Positions 9,021 to 18,196 are shown, numbered from the stretch's first letter. The stretch: 64,000 nucleotides of DNA from Alphaproteobacteria bacterium (GCA_030430365.1 JAUIFP010000001.1:1-64000); one strand, 5' to 3'. Notes: generated by a model from the letters alone, not told the origin. Numbers and translations: made by a program.

Positions 9021-9055
9021 TCTGGCCAGGTGATGGTCGGTTCTTCGTCTCCGGC

Positions 9056-10090
9056 TCAGGGCGCCGCGAGATAAAGCAGGAAGGCCGCACCAAACAGATA
9101 GAGGCAGATTGCGGCAATCGAATCCTCACCCATTCTCAGGAAGGTGCGGTCGCGCCGCTCGATCAGTCCGAGGACGAAGATTCCGGACATTCCCAAAGCG
9201 AGCAAGGCGGCCAGCGCTTCGAAAGACCCGGCCTGGCTGAGCACGGGCTCTCCGCGTGCCGCGATATCGATCACGAAGATGATGCCGAGATTGAACAGGT
9301 TCGATCCGAAGACTTCGCCAACGGCGAGTTCGTATCGTTGATTGCGCATGGCGCCGACAATGGCGCTCAGCTCGGGAAGCGAGGTTGCCGCGGCGGCGAA
9401 TAGCAGGCCGACCAGACCAGCGCCCAATCCGGTCTGCCGCGCGATCGTATCTCCCGTGACGGCCAGGATCACGCCGCCGACCAGGATCAGTAGTGCCAAG
9501 CCTCCGAGGCCGAGCGCGAGATGCTTCCATGCAATCGCAGAACGCTCGGCTTCGACGGCCAGATCGAGATCCGGCGGGTTCACCACCATCCACATGGGCC
9601 GCCTTTCGGCCCGGTCGGCGATGCGAATGGCAATCAGGCACAGCGCGAAGATGACAGTCGACCACGGCCCCACGAAGCCCGCCCAGTCCGCATTTCCAGC
9701 AGTGATGGCGGCGATGACCGTTGCCAGCAGCATCATGCCGAGCACGCCCTGAATCAGCGTGGCGGGGCGGGCAATGACAGAGGTCAGCGGACGTTTGCCA
9801 AGCACCATGTCCGCCAGTGCAAGCAGCAGGATGTTAAAGCTGGCGCTGCCGAGAATATTGTTGAGCGCGAGCAATGGCGTGCCCAGCGCGGCGGCGCTTG
9901 TCGCGGTTGCCAGCTCCGGCAGCGAGGTGATCCCTCCCAGCACCAGCATTCCGGCGAATCCCTGGCCCAATCCGGTCTTCTCGCTCAGCGCTACGACATA
10001 TCCCGGCAGCCGTGTCCCGGCCCACCAGACAAGGGCGGCCGCAGCGATAAATCCGCCAATAGCGATGGGGAGCGAGTCGAAGTTGTGCAT
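9056..10090 (-). CDS. Sodium/calcium exchanger family antiporter (CaCA)
   Basis: A 344-residue inner-membrane cation antiporter of the YrbG/CaCA family. The two alpha-repeats are clear: GGITSLPELATATSAA followed by NNILGSASFN in the N-terminal half, and AAAATSLPELSAIVGA followed by GEVFGSNLFN in the C-terminal half. The acidic residue in each SLPEL motif is the expected cation ligand. About ten hydrophobic segments are present. ATG 10090 gives the complete first repeat. It converges on the P-type ATPase/acyl-CoA synthetase pair, so two predicted cation transporters lie close together. Which cations are exchanged is not decided by sequence. Confidence 0.87.
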   Translation of the reverse strand: MHNFDSLPIAIGGFIAAAALVWWAGTRLPGYVVALSEKTGLGQGFAGMLVLGGITSLPELATATSAAALGTPLLALNNILGSASFNILLLALADMVLGKRPLTSVIARPATLIQGVLGMMLLATVIAAITAGNADWAGFVGPWSTVIFALCLIAIRIADRAERRPMWMVVNPPDLDLAVEAERSAIAWKHLALGLGGLALLILVGGVILAVTGDTIARQTGLGAGLVGLLFAAAATSLPELSAIVGAMRNQRYELAVGEVFGSNLFNLGIIFVIDIAARGEPVLSQAGSFEALAALLALGMSGIFVLGLIERRDRTFLRMGEDSIAAICLYLFGAAFLLYLAAP

Positions 10091-10191
10091 GCCCGCCGGA
10101 ACGTCTCTGGAATGACAAGCATAGCCTATTCGCAGAGCCGTGTAACGGGGTGTTCAGGCAATGGACCTGCAGCCGGAGCGGCTATGGATCG

Positions 10192-11382
10192 TCAATCCGG
10201 AAGCAATCCCTTGCGCCGGCTCCAGTCGATCACCGTTTCGATGCATTGGCTTAATAGTTCCGGCTGGCCGACATAATAATGCGTCGCGCCCTTCAAGCTC
10301 ACGAATTCCTTGTCCGGTGTGGCGAGCGCGGCGCGGATGATCGGATTATGCGTGGCAGGCACGGCTTCATCGGCAGTGTTTTCAATCTGCAGGACCGGCG
10401 TTTTCTCTATCCGCTCGGCATTCATCGGGCCCTTGGCGTTGGAAAGATCGTAGCTCCATTGGCTGAGCCAGGAGCGCAGCGTGGTGTAGCGGGCGAGGCC
10501 GACTGGCCCGACATTCACCGCGCGCGGATCGCCCATGTAAGTCCAGCCCGGCCGCCGGTCCGATGGATCGATCGACGGATCCAGCCAGCGGACATCGCAC
10601 ATGGTGCGGTGGACGATGAAGGGGCGTTCCTGTTCGAGGCCGCCCTTGCGCTTCAGCCGGTCAAGCTGATCCAGGGCCCATTGTGTGATGCGCCGGTTGC
10701 GCACCTGCTGCGCCTCGCGAAAGTGCGCAACGAAATCCGCGTCATAGGGCGGCTGATGCGGGCAGTCGGGCGAGTAGATGTCGAATTCGCTATCGCGCTC
10801 TTCCGGATCGAGCTCGTTCAGAAGCGAAGGATCCATCCATTCGGTCAGCGTTTCCGCGCGTGAAAGATGCGCGGCAATGAAAATCACGCCGTCTGCCATT
10901 TGCAGCCCGGCGGAAGTCAGGTCGACCGGATCGCCCGCCGGCGTCTGCGTGATGATGGGGTTCTCCGCCTGCGCCTGGTAGAAGAGCGAGAGCGAACCGC
11001 CGCCGGACCAGCCGACCAGCACAACGCGTTCATAGCCGAGCTCTTCGCGCGCATAGGCGACCCACTTACCCAGATCGATCGCGACCTTTTCCATGATCAG
11101 CGCGGTATCGTTGCGCGGGTAGCGGCTGGCCGCGCACAACACGTGCAGCCCCGCATCCGCCAGGGCCGTCGGCATGGGCAAGAGGTGCAGCACCGATGTC
11201 GGGTGCATGAAGATGTAGACCGTGCCGGATTTCGATTTCGGATCGTGCAGCAATTGGCCTTCAAGGTTCACTTTGCCCGAATTGCCTGCGAACCCGTAAG
11301 TCTCCGTGAAATTCGGGTTGTCGGGGAACGAGACGATCAGCGGCGTACGCGTCCAAGCGGTCTTTTCGGTATCGGATGCCAT
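10192..11382 (-). CDS. Alpha/beta hydrolase, 396 aa
   Basis: A large alpha/beta hydrolase with the nucleophile elbow GWSGGG (VVLVGWSGGGSLSLFY, Ser about residue 132) and a late ATHYYVGQ segment that probably supplies the catalytic His. ATG 11382 was chosen because the longer frame upstream runs into the preceding FAD-monooxygenase gene. The 14-nt gap to that gene indicates a two-gene operon. In this setting it could hydrolyse an ester or a ring-cleavage product, but the family is broad and the substrate is not recognisable. Confidence 0.75.
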   Translation of the reverse strand: MASDTEKTAWTRTPLIVSFPDNPNFTETYGFAGNSGKVNLEGQLLHDPKSKSGTVYIFMHPTSVLHLLPMPTALADAGLHVLCAASRYPRNDTALIMEKVAIDLGKWVAYAREELGYERVVLVGWSGGGSLSLFYQAQAENPIITQTPAGDPVDLTSAGLQMADGVIFIAAHLSRAETLTEWMDPSLLNELDPEERDSEFDIYSPDCPHQPPYDADFVAHFREAQQVRNRRITQWALDQLDRLKRKGGLEQERPFIVHRTMCDVRWLDPSIDPSDRRPGWTYMGDPRAVNVGPVGLARYTTLRSWLSQWSYDLSNAKGPMNAERIEKTPVLQIENTADEAVPATHNPIIRAALATPDKEFVSLKGATHYYVGQPELLSQCIETVIDWSRRKGLLPD

Positions 11383-11396
11383 CTTCGTTTGTGTCC

Positions 11397-12617
11397 TCAG
11401 GCGGGTTCGACCGCGCTTCCGGCTAGCGGAATGCTGGTGGCATCGTAGCGGAACAGCCATTCATAGCGGTCGACCACCTTTTGCGGATCCCATTGCTCGT
11501 CGACATATTGCTGCGCCCCGGCCTTGCTCGCCAGTATGGGATTGTGGAAGCGCTCGGCATTGGCGGCCGCGCCATTGACCGCCTTGGTCGTGCGCGGCAC
11601 GCGAATTGTCTGGTACCGGTCCAGGGCTTCTTCGACCGTGTCGAATTCCTCGAACGCCCGGCCCAGAATGCATCCGTCTTCCAGCGCCATGACGGCCCCC
11701 TGTGCCAGGAAGGGCAGGGAAGGGTGGCACGCATCCCCCAGCAGGGCGACGCGTCCTTCCACCCATCGCTGCATCGGGGGACGTGCGATCAGGGCCCATT
11801 TGAAAGGTTGCGGGATCGCCTCGATATAGGCGTGCACATCCTCGTTCCAGCCGGGGTAGTCCGCGTGATATTCGGCATTGGTGCCGGGTTCGGACCAACT
11901 TTCAACCTGCCAATCGCGCCGTTCGACCACGCTGGTGAAGTTCATCAGTTCGCCGCGCCTGATCGGATAATGGATGACATGGCCGCCCGGGCCCACCCAA
12001 TTTGTGCCGACAGGCCTGCGCAGGCGCTGCGGCAAGCGTTCCATGGGGATGACGCCGCGCCATGCGACCAGCCCGGTGAACTTGACCGGGCCGGAACCGA
12101 ACAGCTGTTCGCGCAGCTTCGAATGCACGCCGTCCGCGCCGATCACCACCTCATGGGTGGCCGAAGGCTTCCCATCGAAATGGATCGTCGCCTTGCTGCC
12201 GCTTTGCTCGATATCCGTGGATCGATGGGCAAGCTTGATCGCATCCGGCTTCAGCGCATCCACGGCACGCTTCAATATCTGATGCAGGTCGTTGCGGTGA
12301 ACGGTGATGTAGGGAAAGCCGTAACGCTCGACCGATTCCTGCCCCAGATCGAACAGCTTCCAGGTGTCGCCCGTACTCCACAGGCGGATTTCCTTGCCTT
12401 CGGGGATGAAGGCAATCCCCATCAGTTCTTTCTCGATGCCGAGTGAGGCGAGCACGCGCACCCCGTTGGGGCTGATCTGAAGGCCCGCGCCCACTTCCTG
12501 CAGCGTGGCCGTCTGCTCATACACGGTGACGTCGAAGCCGCGCCGCAACAGCGCAAGGGCGGCAGTGAGGCCGCCAATGCCGCCCCCGACGATTCCTATC
12601 CCGATATTGGTTTTCAA
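11397..12617 (-). CDS. FAD-dependent aromatic hydroxylase (salicylate / 3-hydroxybenzoate hydroxylase type)
   Basis: A group A flavoprotein monooxygenase of about 406 residues that should hydroxylate a phenolic acid using NAD(P)H and O2. It has the FAD dinucleotide motif GIVGGGIGGLTAALAL, the GADGVHSKLRE segment (DG motif region) and the second FAD motif VALLGDACHPSLPF with AQGAVMALEDG. TTG 12617 is preferred because AAGGGG lies 8 nt upstream. A GTG at 12665 would extend the protein by 16 residues but sits inside a perfect palindrome that looks like an operator. It is the first gene of a two-gene operon and is divergent from an IclR regulator, its probable controller. Confidence 0.85.
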   Translation of the reverse strand: MKTNIGIGIVGGGIGGLTAALALLRRGFDVTVYEQTATLQEVGAGLQISPNGVRVLASLGIEKELMGIAFIPEGKEIRLWSTGDTWKLFDLGQESVERYGFPYITVHRNDLHQILKRAVDALKPDAIKLAHRSTDIEQSGSKATIHFDGKPSATHEVVIGADGVHSKLREQLFGSGPVKFTGLVAWRGVIPMERLPQRLRRPVGTNWVGPGGHVIHYPIRRGELMNFTSVVERRDWQVESWSEPGTNAEYHADYPGWNEDVHAYIEAIPQPFKWALIARPPMQRWVEGRVALLGDACHPSLPFLAQGAVMALEDGCILGRAFEEFDTVEEALDRYQTIRVPRTTKAVNGAAANAERFHNPILASKAGAQQYVDEQWDPQKVVDRYEWLFRYDATSIPLAGSAVEPA

Positions 12618-12654
12618 GCCGATGGCCCCTTCGAATACGGAGTGAGAGATAGGT

Positions 12655-12675
12655 TTGACGAACACTATTCGTCAA
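12655..12675. promoter_or_regulatory. Palindromic operator between FAD hydroxylase and iclR genes
   Basis: TTGACGAA-cacta-TTCGTCAA is a perfect 8-bp inverted repeat with a 5-nt spacer. It sits in the divergent promoter region between an aromatic hydroxylase operon and an IclR-type gene, the usual place for an IclR site. Binding by that protein is inferred. Confidence 0.65.
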
Positions 12676-12772
12676 TATCAAATACCGTTCAAAAGCCGGG
12701 CGGCAATTCGCCAATGGACAGATCGGGGCGATAGCGTCAGGAACATGGCTCAGATTGTTGAGGGTGAAGCAT

Positions 12773-13588
12773 ATGGCGAAGGGAGCGGCAGAACAGTCGC
12801 AGCGTCGTGTCCAGTCGATCGAAGTGGGGTTCCGGGTGCTTCGCGTGTTGCGCATGGCGGAAGGGCCCTTGCCGCTGCGCGAGATTGCTGCGCGTGCGGA
12901 AATGCCGCCGAGCAAGGTTCATCTCTACCTGGTCAGCTTCGTGCGCGAGAATATGGCCTATCAGGACGTCTCGACGGGCCATTACGGCCTGGGCAGTTTT
13001 GCAATCCAGCTCGGGCTGGCAGCGATCCGCCAACTCGACGTCGTATCCCTTGCCACCGATCTGCTGGCCGGGGTGCGGGACCAGACGGACTGTGCAGTCT
13101 ATCTCTCGCTTTGGGGCGATCAGGGGCCGTGTATCGTCTCCAAGGCCGATGGAGGGCTGCAGGGGGCCTTTACAGTGCGTCTAGGTTACATTCTGCCCCT
13201 CACCACTACGGCGACCGGTTTGGTCTTCCTCGCGCATCTGCCGAAGGATGAAACCGATCGCGCTCTCGAGGCGCAGCAGATCTTCGCAGCGGGGCGCAAG
13301 GATGCCGGCAGCGTTTCGAAGCGCGCTGTCGAGCAAGGCGTTAGAGACGTTCGCAAGCTCGGCTATGCGCAGACGGTCGGCCGCCTGCATCGCAATTTCT
13401 CCGGCATCTCCGTCCCGGTATTCGATCATAGCCATGCCTTTGCGGCGGCGATCACCTTGCTCGGCCCGACCGATTATATGGATAGCGGCCGCAAGCAGGC
13501 GTTCTCGAAGTTCATGCTCGATGCGGCAGGCGAGCTTTCCCAGCGTCTCGGCGCATCGGCATCTGTGGCGAGCCAAACGGAAACCTAG
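12773..13588 (+). CDS. IclR family transcriptional regulator
   Basis: A 271-residue regulator. The N-terminal winged helix (about residues 15-75) contains LREIAARAEMPPSKVHLYL as recognition region. The C-terminal ligand-binding domain contains GYILPLTTTATGLVFLAHL, the effector-pocket signature of IclR proteins. ATG 12773 follows GAGGG with 9-nt spacing; a TTG 18 nt upstream is less likely. It is divergent from the FAD hydroxylase operon and convergent with the FAH/extradiol operon, so it is well placed to respond to an aromatic acid and control one or both. Whether it activates or represses cannot be read from the sequence. Confidence 0.88.
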   Translation: MAKGAAEQSQRRVQSIEVGFRVLRVLRMAEGPLPLREIAARAEMPPSKVHLYLVSFVRENMAYQDVSTGHYGLGSFAIQLGLAAIRQLDVVSLATDLLAGVRDQTDCAVYLSLWGDQGPCIVSKADGGLQGAFTVRLGYILPLTTTATGLVFLAHLPKDETDRALEAQQIFAAGRKDAGSVSKRAVEQGVRDVRKLGYAQTVGRLHRNFSGISVPVFDHSHAFAAAITLLGPTDYMDSGRKQAFSKFMLDAAGELSQRLGASASVASQTET

Positions 13589-13611
13589 GCCTTTCGGCCA
13601 ATCGCGCGGGG

Positions 13612-14448
13612 CTAGACCACCGGATTGGCAAGCACGCCGATCTTCTCGATCGCCACTTCCACCCTGTCGCCCGGTTTGAGGTAAACCGGCGGTTCGCGCC
13701 GCGATCCCACGCCTCCCGGAGTGCCGGTGAAAATCACGTCTCCCGGTACGAGCTCGGTGAAGGTGGAGATATATTCGATCAGATGCGGCACGTCGAAAAT
13801 CATGTCGCCAAGCTTGGCGTCCTGCATCGTCTTGCCGTTCAGCCGGCACTTGATGCTCAGCGGGGCGAGATCGTCTATCTCGTCGCGCGTGACCATCCAG
13901 GGGCCGAGCGGCCCAGTGGTGGGCCAGTTCTTGCCTGCAGTCATCTGGGATGTGTGGCGCTGCCAGTCGCGCACGCTGACATCGTTGGCGCAGGCGAACC
14001 CGGCGACATGTTTCATCGCGTTGGACTTGCTGATGCCCCGTCCGCCTCGGCCGATGATGACCGCAAGTTCGGCCTCGTAATCGAGCTTTGTCGTTTCGGC
14101 CGGGTGTTCGATCGGCATTCCCTGACCGCTCAGCGCGTTGGCGAAGCGCACGAACAGCGTGGGATGCTTGACCTCTGGGTTCTTCGTTTCCTCGCGATGT
14201 TCGAGGTAGTTGAGGCCGACGCACAGGATCTTGGATGGTTCGGGGATGACCGGAAGGAGCTTGACCGCGATCATCGGCAGAAGCGGGGCTGCCGCGATGG
14301 CGTCCAGCACCTTAGGCATGCCGTTCTGCTCCAGCATGGCCCTGATCGTCGGCATTTCCGGGAAGACGGCGCTCATATCACGCAAATGGTCGCCTTCAAC
14401 GACGCCCCAGCCTTTCTGGCTGTCATGCACGAAGCTAGCGATTTTCAT
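13612..14448 (-). CDS. Fumarylacetoacetate hydrolase family enzyme
   Basis: A 278-residue FAH-fold metalloenzyme with an N-terminal lid-like part, the core start ILCVGLNYLEHREE, the metal-binding LDYEAELAVIIGR segment, and the late TGTPGGVGSRREPP signature. Such enzymes act as hydrolases or decarboxylase/hydratases on ring-cleavage products, for example fumarylpyruvate or 2-hydroxypentadienoate-type acids. ATG 14448 follows GGGAGAATTCAA, a good ribosome site. It lies 32 nt behind the extradiol dioxygenase gene on the same strand, so it probably takes that enzyme's product or a later intermediate. The exact reaction within the family is not decided. Confidence 0.85.
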   Translation of the reverse strand: MKIASFVHDSQKGWGVVEGDHLRDMSAVFPEMPTIRAMLEQNGMPKVLDAIAAAPLLPMIAVKLLPVIPEPSKILCVGLNYLEHREETKNPEVKHPTLFVRFANALSGQGMPIEHPAETTKLDYEAELAVIIGRGGRGISKSNAMKHVAGFACANDVSVRDWQRHTSQMTAGKNWPTTGPLGPWMVTRDEIDDLAPLSIKCRLNGKTMQDAKLGDMIFDVPHLIEYISTFTELVPGDVIFTGTPGGVGSRREPPVYLKPGDRVEVAIEKIGVLANPVV

Positions 14449-14480
14449 TTGAATTCTCCCAATCGGACGGCTTCGTTGAA

Positions 14481-15455
14481 CTAGTTCGTGCCGCCCGGAC
14501 GCACGAAGTCAGGTGCTCTATGCCCGGCAGCAGCGGCGCCGAGCCGGAGTGAACGCGCTTCTGCCCGTTTCGTCTCGTCGAGCCAGGAACGCTCGTGGCC
14601 CCACAGGCTCGGGCCGTAATCGCATTCGCGCGGCTCCCACGTTTCGGGATTGATCGATCTTCCGCCCCAGCCATACTCCACCATCAGTCCGGATGGCGAA
14701 CGTGCATAGAACGACGTCATGAAATCGTTGGTGTGGCGCCCGAGAGATACGGCGACCTGTTCTTCTTCAAGCAATGCCAGATCATACCCTTGACCAACAT
14801 CGTCGAGCGAATTGAGTTCCACCATCAGGTGGTGAAACCCTTCCTTACCGGTTTCGACCATCGCGAAGCTGTGATGCCGCTCATTGAGATGGAAGAAATA
14901 GGCCTTGAACGGTCGCAGCGCGTAATCGCTCAGCCGAAAGCCAAGCACATCGCGATAGAACGGGATCAACGCGTCGATGGAGCGGGTGGTGAGCACGATA
15001 TGGCCCAGGCCCAGGGAGCCGGTGCGAAAGCCGCTGATCTCTCTCCCAGGTGCGAAAGGCGTGGGCGCATCTGCCGGGCCATGGAAGAATTCCAATGCGT
15101 TGCCGGCCGGGTCGTGCGTCTGGATGAGTTCGGTCACCTGCCGGCTTGCAGCCTGTCCGGCCGTTCCCAGCGTCACTTCGTTTCCCGCATCGGAGAGTTT
15201 CGCGGCCAGCATGGCGAGAGCATCGGCATCGTCGACTTCCCAGCCCATCGCCGTCACGGTTTCCATCTCGCCCGTTTCCACAAACAGGCGTGCCGCCCGT
15301 TCGTCGGTTCGCAGAGCGATGCCGCTGCGGCCCTTTTCCGCAACTTGCATGCCCAGCAGGCCGGTCGCAAAATCCGCCCATTCGCCGGTTCGCGCGGTAG
15401 ATATGCCGATGTAGCCCAGTGAACGGAGCACAAACCCTCGATCGCAATCAGTCAT
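14481..15455 (-). CDS. Type I (VOC) extradiol ring-cleavage dioxygenase
   Basis: A 324-residue two-domain vicinal-oxygen-chelate dioxygenase of the catechol 2,3-/biphenyldiol 1,2-dioxygenase kind. The C-terminal domain shows the iron ligands in order: His in LGHIVL, His in HHLMVEL, and Glu in GLMVEYGWGG. The N-terminal domain is the degenerate copy without ligands. ATG 15455 was chosen as the first start giving a full first domain (LRSLGYIGIS). It is the first gene of a two-gene operon with the FAH enzyme and is divergent from a carboxymuconolactone-decarboxylase-like gene, with an inverted repeat between them. Expected role: meta-cleavage of a substituted catechol. Confidence 0.85.
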   Translation of the reverse strand: MTDCDRGFVLRSLGYIGISTARTGEWADFATGLLGMQVAEKGRSGIALRTDERAARLFVETGEMETVTAMGWEVDDADALAMLAAKLSDAGNEVTLGTAGQAASRQVTELIQTHDPAGNALEFFHGPADAPTPFAPGREISGFRTGSLGLGHIVLTTRSIDALIPFYRDVLGFRLSDYALRPFKAYFFHLNERHHSFAMVETGKEGFHHLMVELNSLDDVGQGYDLALLEEEQVAVSLGRHTNDFMTSFYARSPSGLMVEYGWGGRSINPETWEPRECDYGPSLWGHERSWLDETKRAEARSLRLGAAAAGHRAPDFVRPGGTN

Positions 15456-15478
15456 CTTCGGACATCCACCTATCTTAA

Positions 15479-15495
15479 TATCAGCTTGACTGATA
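15479..15495. promoter_or_regulatory. Inverted repeat in divergent promoter of the extradiol operon
   Basis: TATCAG-cttga-CTGATA is a perfect 6-bp inverted repeat in the 103-bp gap between two divergent genes. Position fits an operator. No binding protein can be assigned. Confidence 0.45.
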
Positions 15496-15558
15496 CTGCA
15501 AATGCGCAAGTTTGCTGTGTTGGCGGATTTTTCGCCCCTTTTGTGGCAAGGAATGAAG

Positions 15559-16125
15559 ATGATGAAAGAGACTTCCGCACCGCCAATCGGCCTGGGCGCG
15601 GACCTTGCCGGGGCCGATGCCGAGCAGCGCCGCGTGGTCGATCTGATCAAATCCGGGCCGCGAGGAAATGTGCCGAAGCCGTTCCTCGCCATGCTGGACG
15701 CTCCGGGCCTCGCCGAGGCGATCCAGTCTGTCGGGGCGACTATACGGTACGGATCGACACTGCCGGACGATCTGCGCGAACTCGCCATCCTGACGGCCGC
15801 GGCCAGGGCGGATTGCGGCTATGAGTGGAATCATCATTTGCCGATCGGCAAGGCGGCAGGGCTTGAGCCTGCTGCCATCGCAGCCGCGCGTGGCGGAGCG
15901 GCAGGTAAGGCGCCCCGCGCGCAGCAAGCTGCCGTCATTTCTCTTTGCCTGGAGGCTTTTGCGGGCGGCAAGGCCAGTTCGGGCACGCTTGCCGCGGCAA
16001 TTGACGAACTTGGGCGGACTGGCGCGACCGAGGTGGTGGCGATCGCAGGCTATTACCCACTGCTTGCCGGCTTCATCCGCACTGCCGGTTTCGATGAGAA
16101 TTTCGAACCGCTGCCGGACGGCTGA
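15559..16125 (+). CDS. Carboxymuconolactone decarboxylase (AhpD-like) family protein, 188 aa
   Basis: An all-helical CMD/AhpD-fold protein. The central part LPDDLRELAILTAAARADCGYEWNHH carries the conserved E-x-A/R-R helix and a Cys plus His-His pair that usually line the active site. There is no CxxC, so a peroxidase role is unlikely. ATG 15559 (or 15562) follows AAGGA with suitable spacing; the frame stays open further upstream without a ribosome site. It is divergent from the extradiol/FAH operon and is the longest of four CMD-like proteins in this window. Reaction unknown; isomerase, decarboxylase or lactonase-type chemistry on aromatic breakdown products is plausible. Confidence 0.72.
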   Translation: MMKETSAPPIGLGADLAGADAEQRRVVDLIKSGPRGNVPKPFLAMLDAPGLAEAIQSVGATIRYGSTLPDDLRELAILTAAARADCGYEWNHHLPIGKAAGLEPAAIAAARGGAAGKAPRAQQAAVISLCLEAFAGGKASSGTLAAAIDELGRTGATEVVAIAGYYPLLAGFIRTAGFDENFEPLPDG

Positions 16126-16172
16126 TTGCGCGCAGCCATGCTCTATCGATGAATGGACCCGCGCTGCCGGGA

Positions 16173-17366
16173 TCATCCCACCCCTTCGTAGCGCGCATCC
16201 AGTTCGACCTCCTGCAGCTCTTTCAGCCGAGGCGCTACTTCCTGCGCAATGAGCGTGAGATTGTCGGCGGTTGCGGCATGATCCAACTCGCCGGCCTGGC
16301 CCATCATAAGCAAATGTCCGAAACCGCCGACATCGTCGTGGAAGCGGGCGATCTGTTCGTAGACGTCGTCTGGCGTACCCACGAAATAAAGCCCTGCATC
16401 CATGTACTCCTCGATCGATCCATCGGGCGGAACCGGTTTGCCATTGCGCATCAGCGGACGGAATCCGCCGCCGCCGCCGGACATGAGCATCTTCACATTC
16501 GCTTCGACCGGATTGAAGCCCAAGGGATTGCGGAATGTCGGCTCAAGGCGGGCCGCAGTCGCAAAATAGCTCTTCATCTGTTCGGCGCGCTTGAAGGCTT
16601 CGGAGCGGTCATTGGCGCAGGCGACCAGGCAGAGATAGCCGAGCCTGTCCCGGTTCGCTTGGTGGCCGAACTGCGCCGCGTAAGCCTGGCGGTAGCCCAG
16701 GAAAACGGAACGCGCGACTGAACCGCTAAGGAAGGTTGTGCAGACAGTGCCCATCTTCCCATAGACCGCCGCGCTGCTGGCGCTCGATGCGGTCATCCAG
16801 ATCGGCGGGGTTGGCTGCTGGATCGGCCGCGGCCACAGGCTCGCTGTGCGATAGTGGAAGTGCTCGCCTTCCCAGGAGAAGTTGTCGCCTTCGTTGGTCA
16901 GCGCCGCCATGATGAGGTCATAAGCCTCCCAAAACCGGTCCATAAAGCCGGTCGGCTGCCGATTGGACATGAACAGTTCGTAGCTCGCGCCCTTGACGAA
17001 GCCGATCTCGGTCCGCCCGCCGGAAAGGCAGTCCGCCATGGCAATCTCTTCCGCCACCCTCAGCGGATTGGACCGGTTGGCCAGCGGAATTCCCAGCGCC
17101 AGAAGCCGCGCTTTCTTGGTCTGCCGGGCAAGGATTGCCAGTGTCGTCATGCAACTGGTCGACATGCAGGTTGCGGCCGCGTGATGCTCGTTGATCATGA
17201 TGTTGAGGCCGAGTTCGTCGGCCAGCATATATTCGTCGAGATAACGGTTCAGCAGCTTGCCTGCCTCTACGGGATCGCATTCGCTTTGGGGCAGCGTAAC
17301 GCGCATGTTCCCGGGGACTTCGAAGGCCGGGTAATAGGCCTGTTCGCTGAATTGCCAGATATCCAT
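16173..17366 (-). CDS. LLM-class (luciferase-like) flavin-dependent monooxygenase
   Basis: A 397-residue bacterial-luciferase-like TIM-barrel flavoprotein. Recognisable parts are the N-terminal DELGLNIMINEHHAA strand, LALGIPLANRSNPLRVAEE, and SGGRTEIGFVKG, all of which line the FMN site in this family. It needs reduced flavin from a separate reductase, none of which is apparent next to it. ATG 17366 has GGAGG upstream. It lies 23 nt behind the alpha/beta hydrolase gene in a two-gene operon divergent from a LysR regulator. A second LLM protein is encoded at 27.4-28.7 kb. Substrate unknown; oxidative ring or ether cleavage is possible. Confidence 0.82.
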   Translation of the reverse strand: MDIWQFSEQAYYPAFEVPGNMRVTLPQSECDPVEAGKLLNRYLDEYMLADELGLNIMINEHHAAATCMSTSCMTTLAILARQTKKARLLALGIPLANRSNPLRVAEEIAMADCLSGGRTEIGFVKGASYELFMSNRQPTGFMDRFWEAYDLIMAALTNEGDNFSWEGEHFHYRTASLWPRPIQQPTPPIWMTASSASSAAVYGKMGTVCTTFLSGSVARSVFLGYRQAYAAQFGHQANRDRLGYLCLVACANDRSEAFKRAEQMKSYFATAARLEPTFRNPLGFNPVEANVKMLMSGGGGGFRPLMRNGKPVPPDGSIEEYMDAGLYFVGTPDDVYEQIARFHDDVGGFGHLLMMGQAGELDHAATADNLTLIAQEVAPRLKELQEVELDARYEGVG

Positions 17367-17389
17367 GGCTCGCCTCCGTCCAGTTCTGA

Positions 17390-18196
17390 TCAGGCGCCTG
17401 CGAGCGACGCAATGCGTGCCGCGATGGCGGCGGGTTGGTCGGCATGCAGGCGAAAGCCAGCGCCTTCTATTGTCGCTGTTTCAGCCTGCGGCATGGCCGC
17501 TGCCCATGCCTCGTGATAGGCAGGCGTCGCGATTGCATCTTCCACGCCCCACAGGATCCGGGCGGGGCAGGTGATCCGGTGCAGACGCTCCGCCAGCTTG
17601 GGATTGCACATATACGGGGTCCAGCCATAGAGGCTCATCGCCTCGTCATTGCGCATCGCGCGGCGCAATTGTTCTTCAGGCAGATCCATCACATTCTGCA
17701 GCGGGCCGGGCTCTCCAACCTGCATGCGCTTGGCGAGTTCCTGCTTCGCCACCATGAAGATGTCGGCGACATATTGTTCGCGGCGCTCAGCTGTTTTCAG
17801 CCCGAGCGGGGAGATAAGCGTCAGCGAGGAAGCACGGGCGGGCTCCTTGGTCAGGATCTCGGCCGCAAGCCAGGCCCCGAAGCTCGTGCCCGCCATGGCT
17901 GGCTGCTGCAGCTCGAGCTGATCCATCAGGTCGAGATAGAAATATCCCAAATCATCGACCCGGTTCACGCCATCGCGTTGCTGCGAACCGCCGAAGCCGG
18001 GGTGGGAAGGCGCATAGACCGTAAACTGCTCCGCAAGCGCCCGCATGGCTTCGGCCGCACCTTCCAGTCCGTCGAGCCCGTGCAGAAAGAGCAGCGGCGC
18101 GCCGGAGCCTGCCTTGAAGAGCTCGACTTGTGTGCCGCGGATGGCGATTGCTGAAAGCGTGCCGAACTCCAGCCCGGCAAGGCTTACGGTAGCCAC
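17390..18196 (-). CDS. Alpha/beta hydrolase of meta-cleavage-product hydrolase type
   Basis: A 268-residue alpha/beta hydrolase resembling the BphD/DmpD C-C hydrolases in size and layout. Oxyanion region LLFLHGLDG, nucleophile elbow AGTSFGAW, acid in ILWGVEDAIATP and base His in GAGFRLHADQP are all visible. The start is GTG 18196 behind GGGAGA. It is the first gene of an operon with the LLM monooxygenase and divergent from lysR. The likely job is hydrolysis of a ring-cleavage product or an ester; the extradiol enzyme encoded 2 kb away could supply the substrate, but that link is inference. Confidence 0.8.
   Translation of the reverse strand: MATVSLAGLEFGTLSAIAIRGTQVELFKAGSGAPLLFLHGLDGLEGAAEAMRALAEQFTVYAPSHPGFGGSQQRDGVNRVDDLGYFYLDLMDQLELQQPAMAGTSFGAWLAAEILTKEPARASSLTLISPLGLKTAERREQYVADIFMVAKQELAKRMQVGEPGPLQNVMDLPEEQLRRAMRNDEAMSLYGWTPYMCNPKLAERLHRITCPARILWGVEDAIATPAYHEAWAAAMPQAETATIEGAGFRLHADQPAAIAARIASLAGA

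Noticed and set aside
11611-11630. GGTACCGGTCC resembling the LacI-type operator
   Set aside because: It is within the FAD hydroxylase coding sequence, the right arm does not match GGTAAC and no promoter is near.
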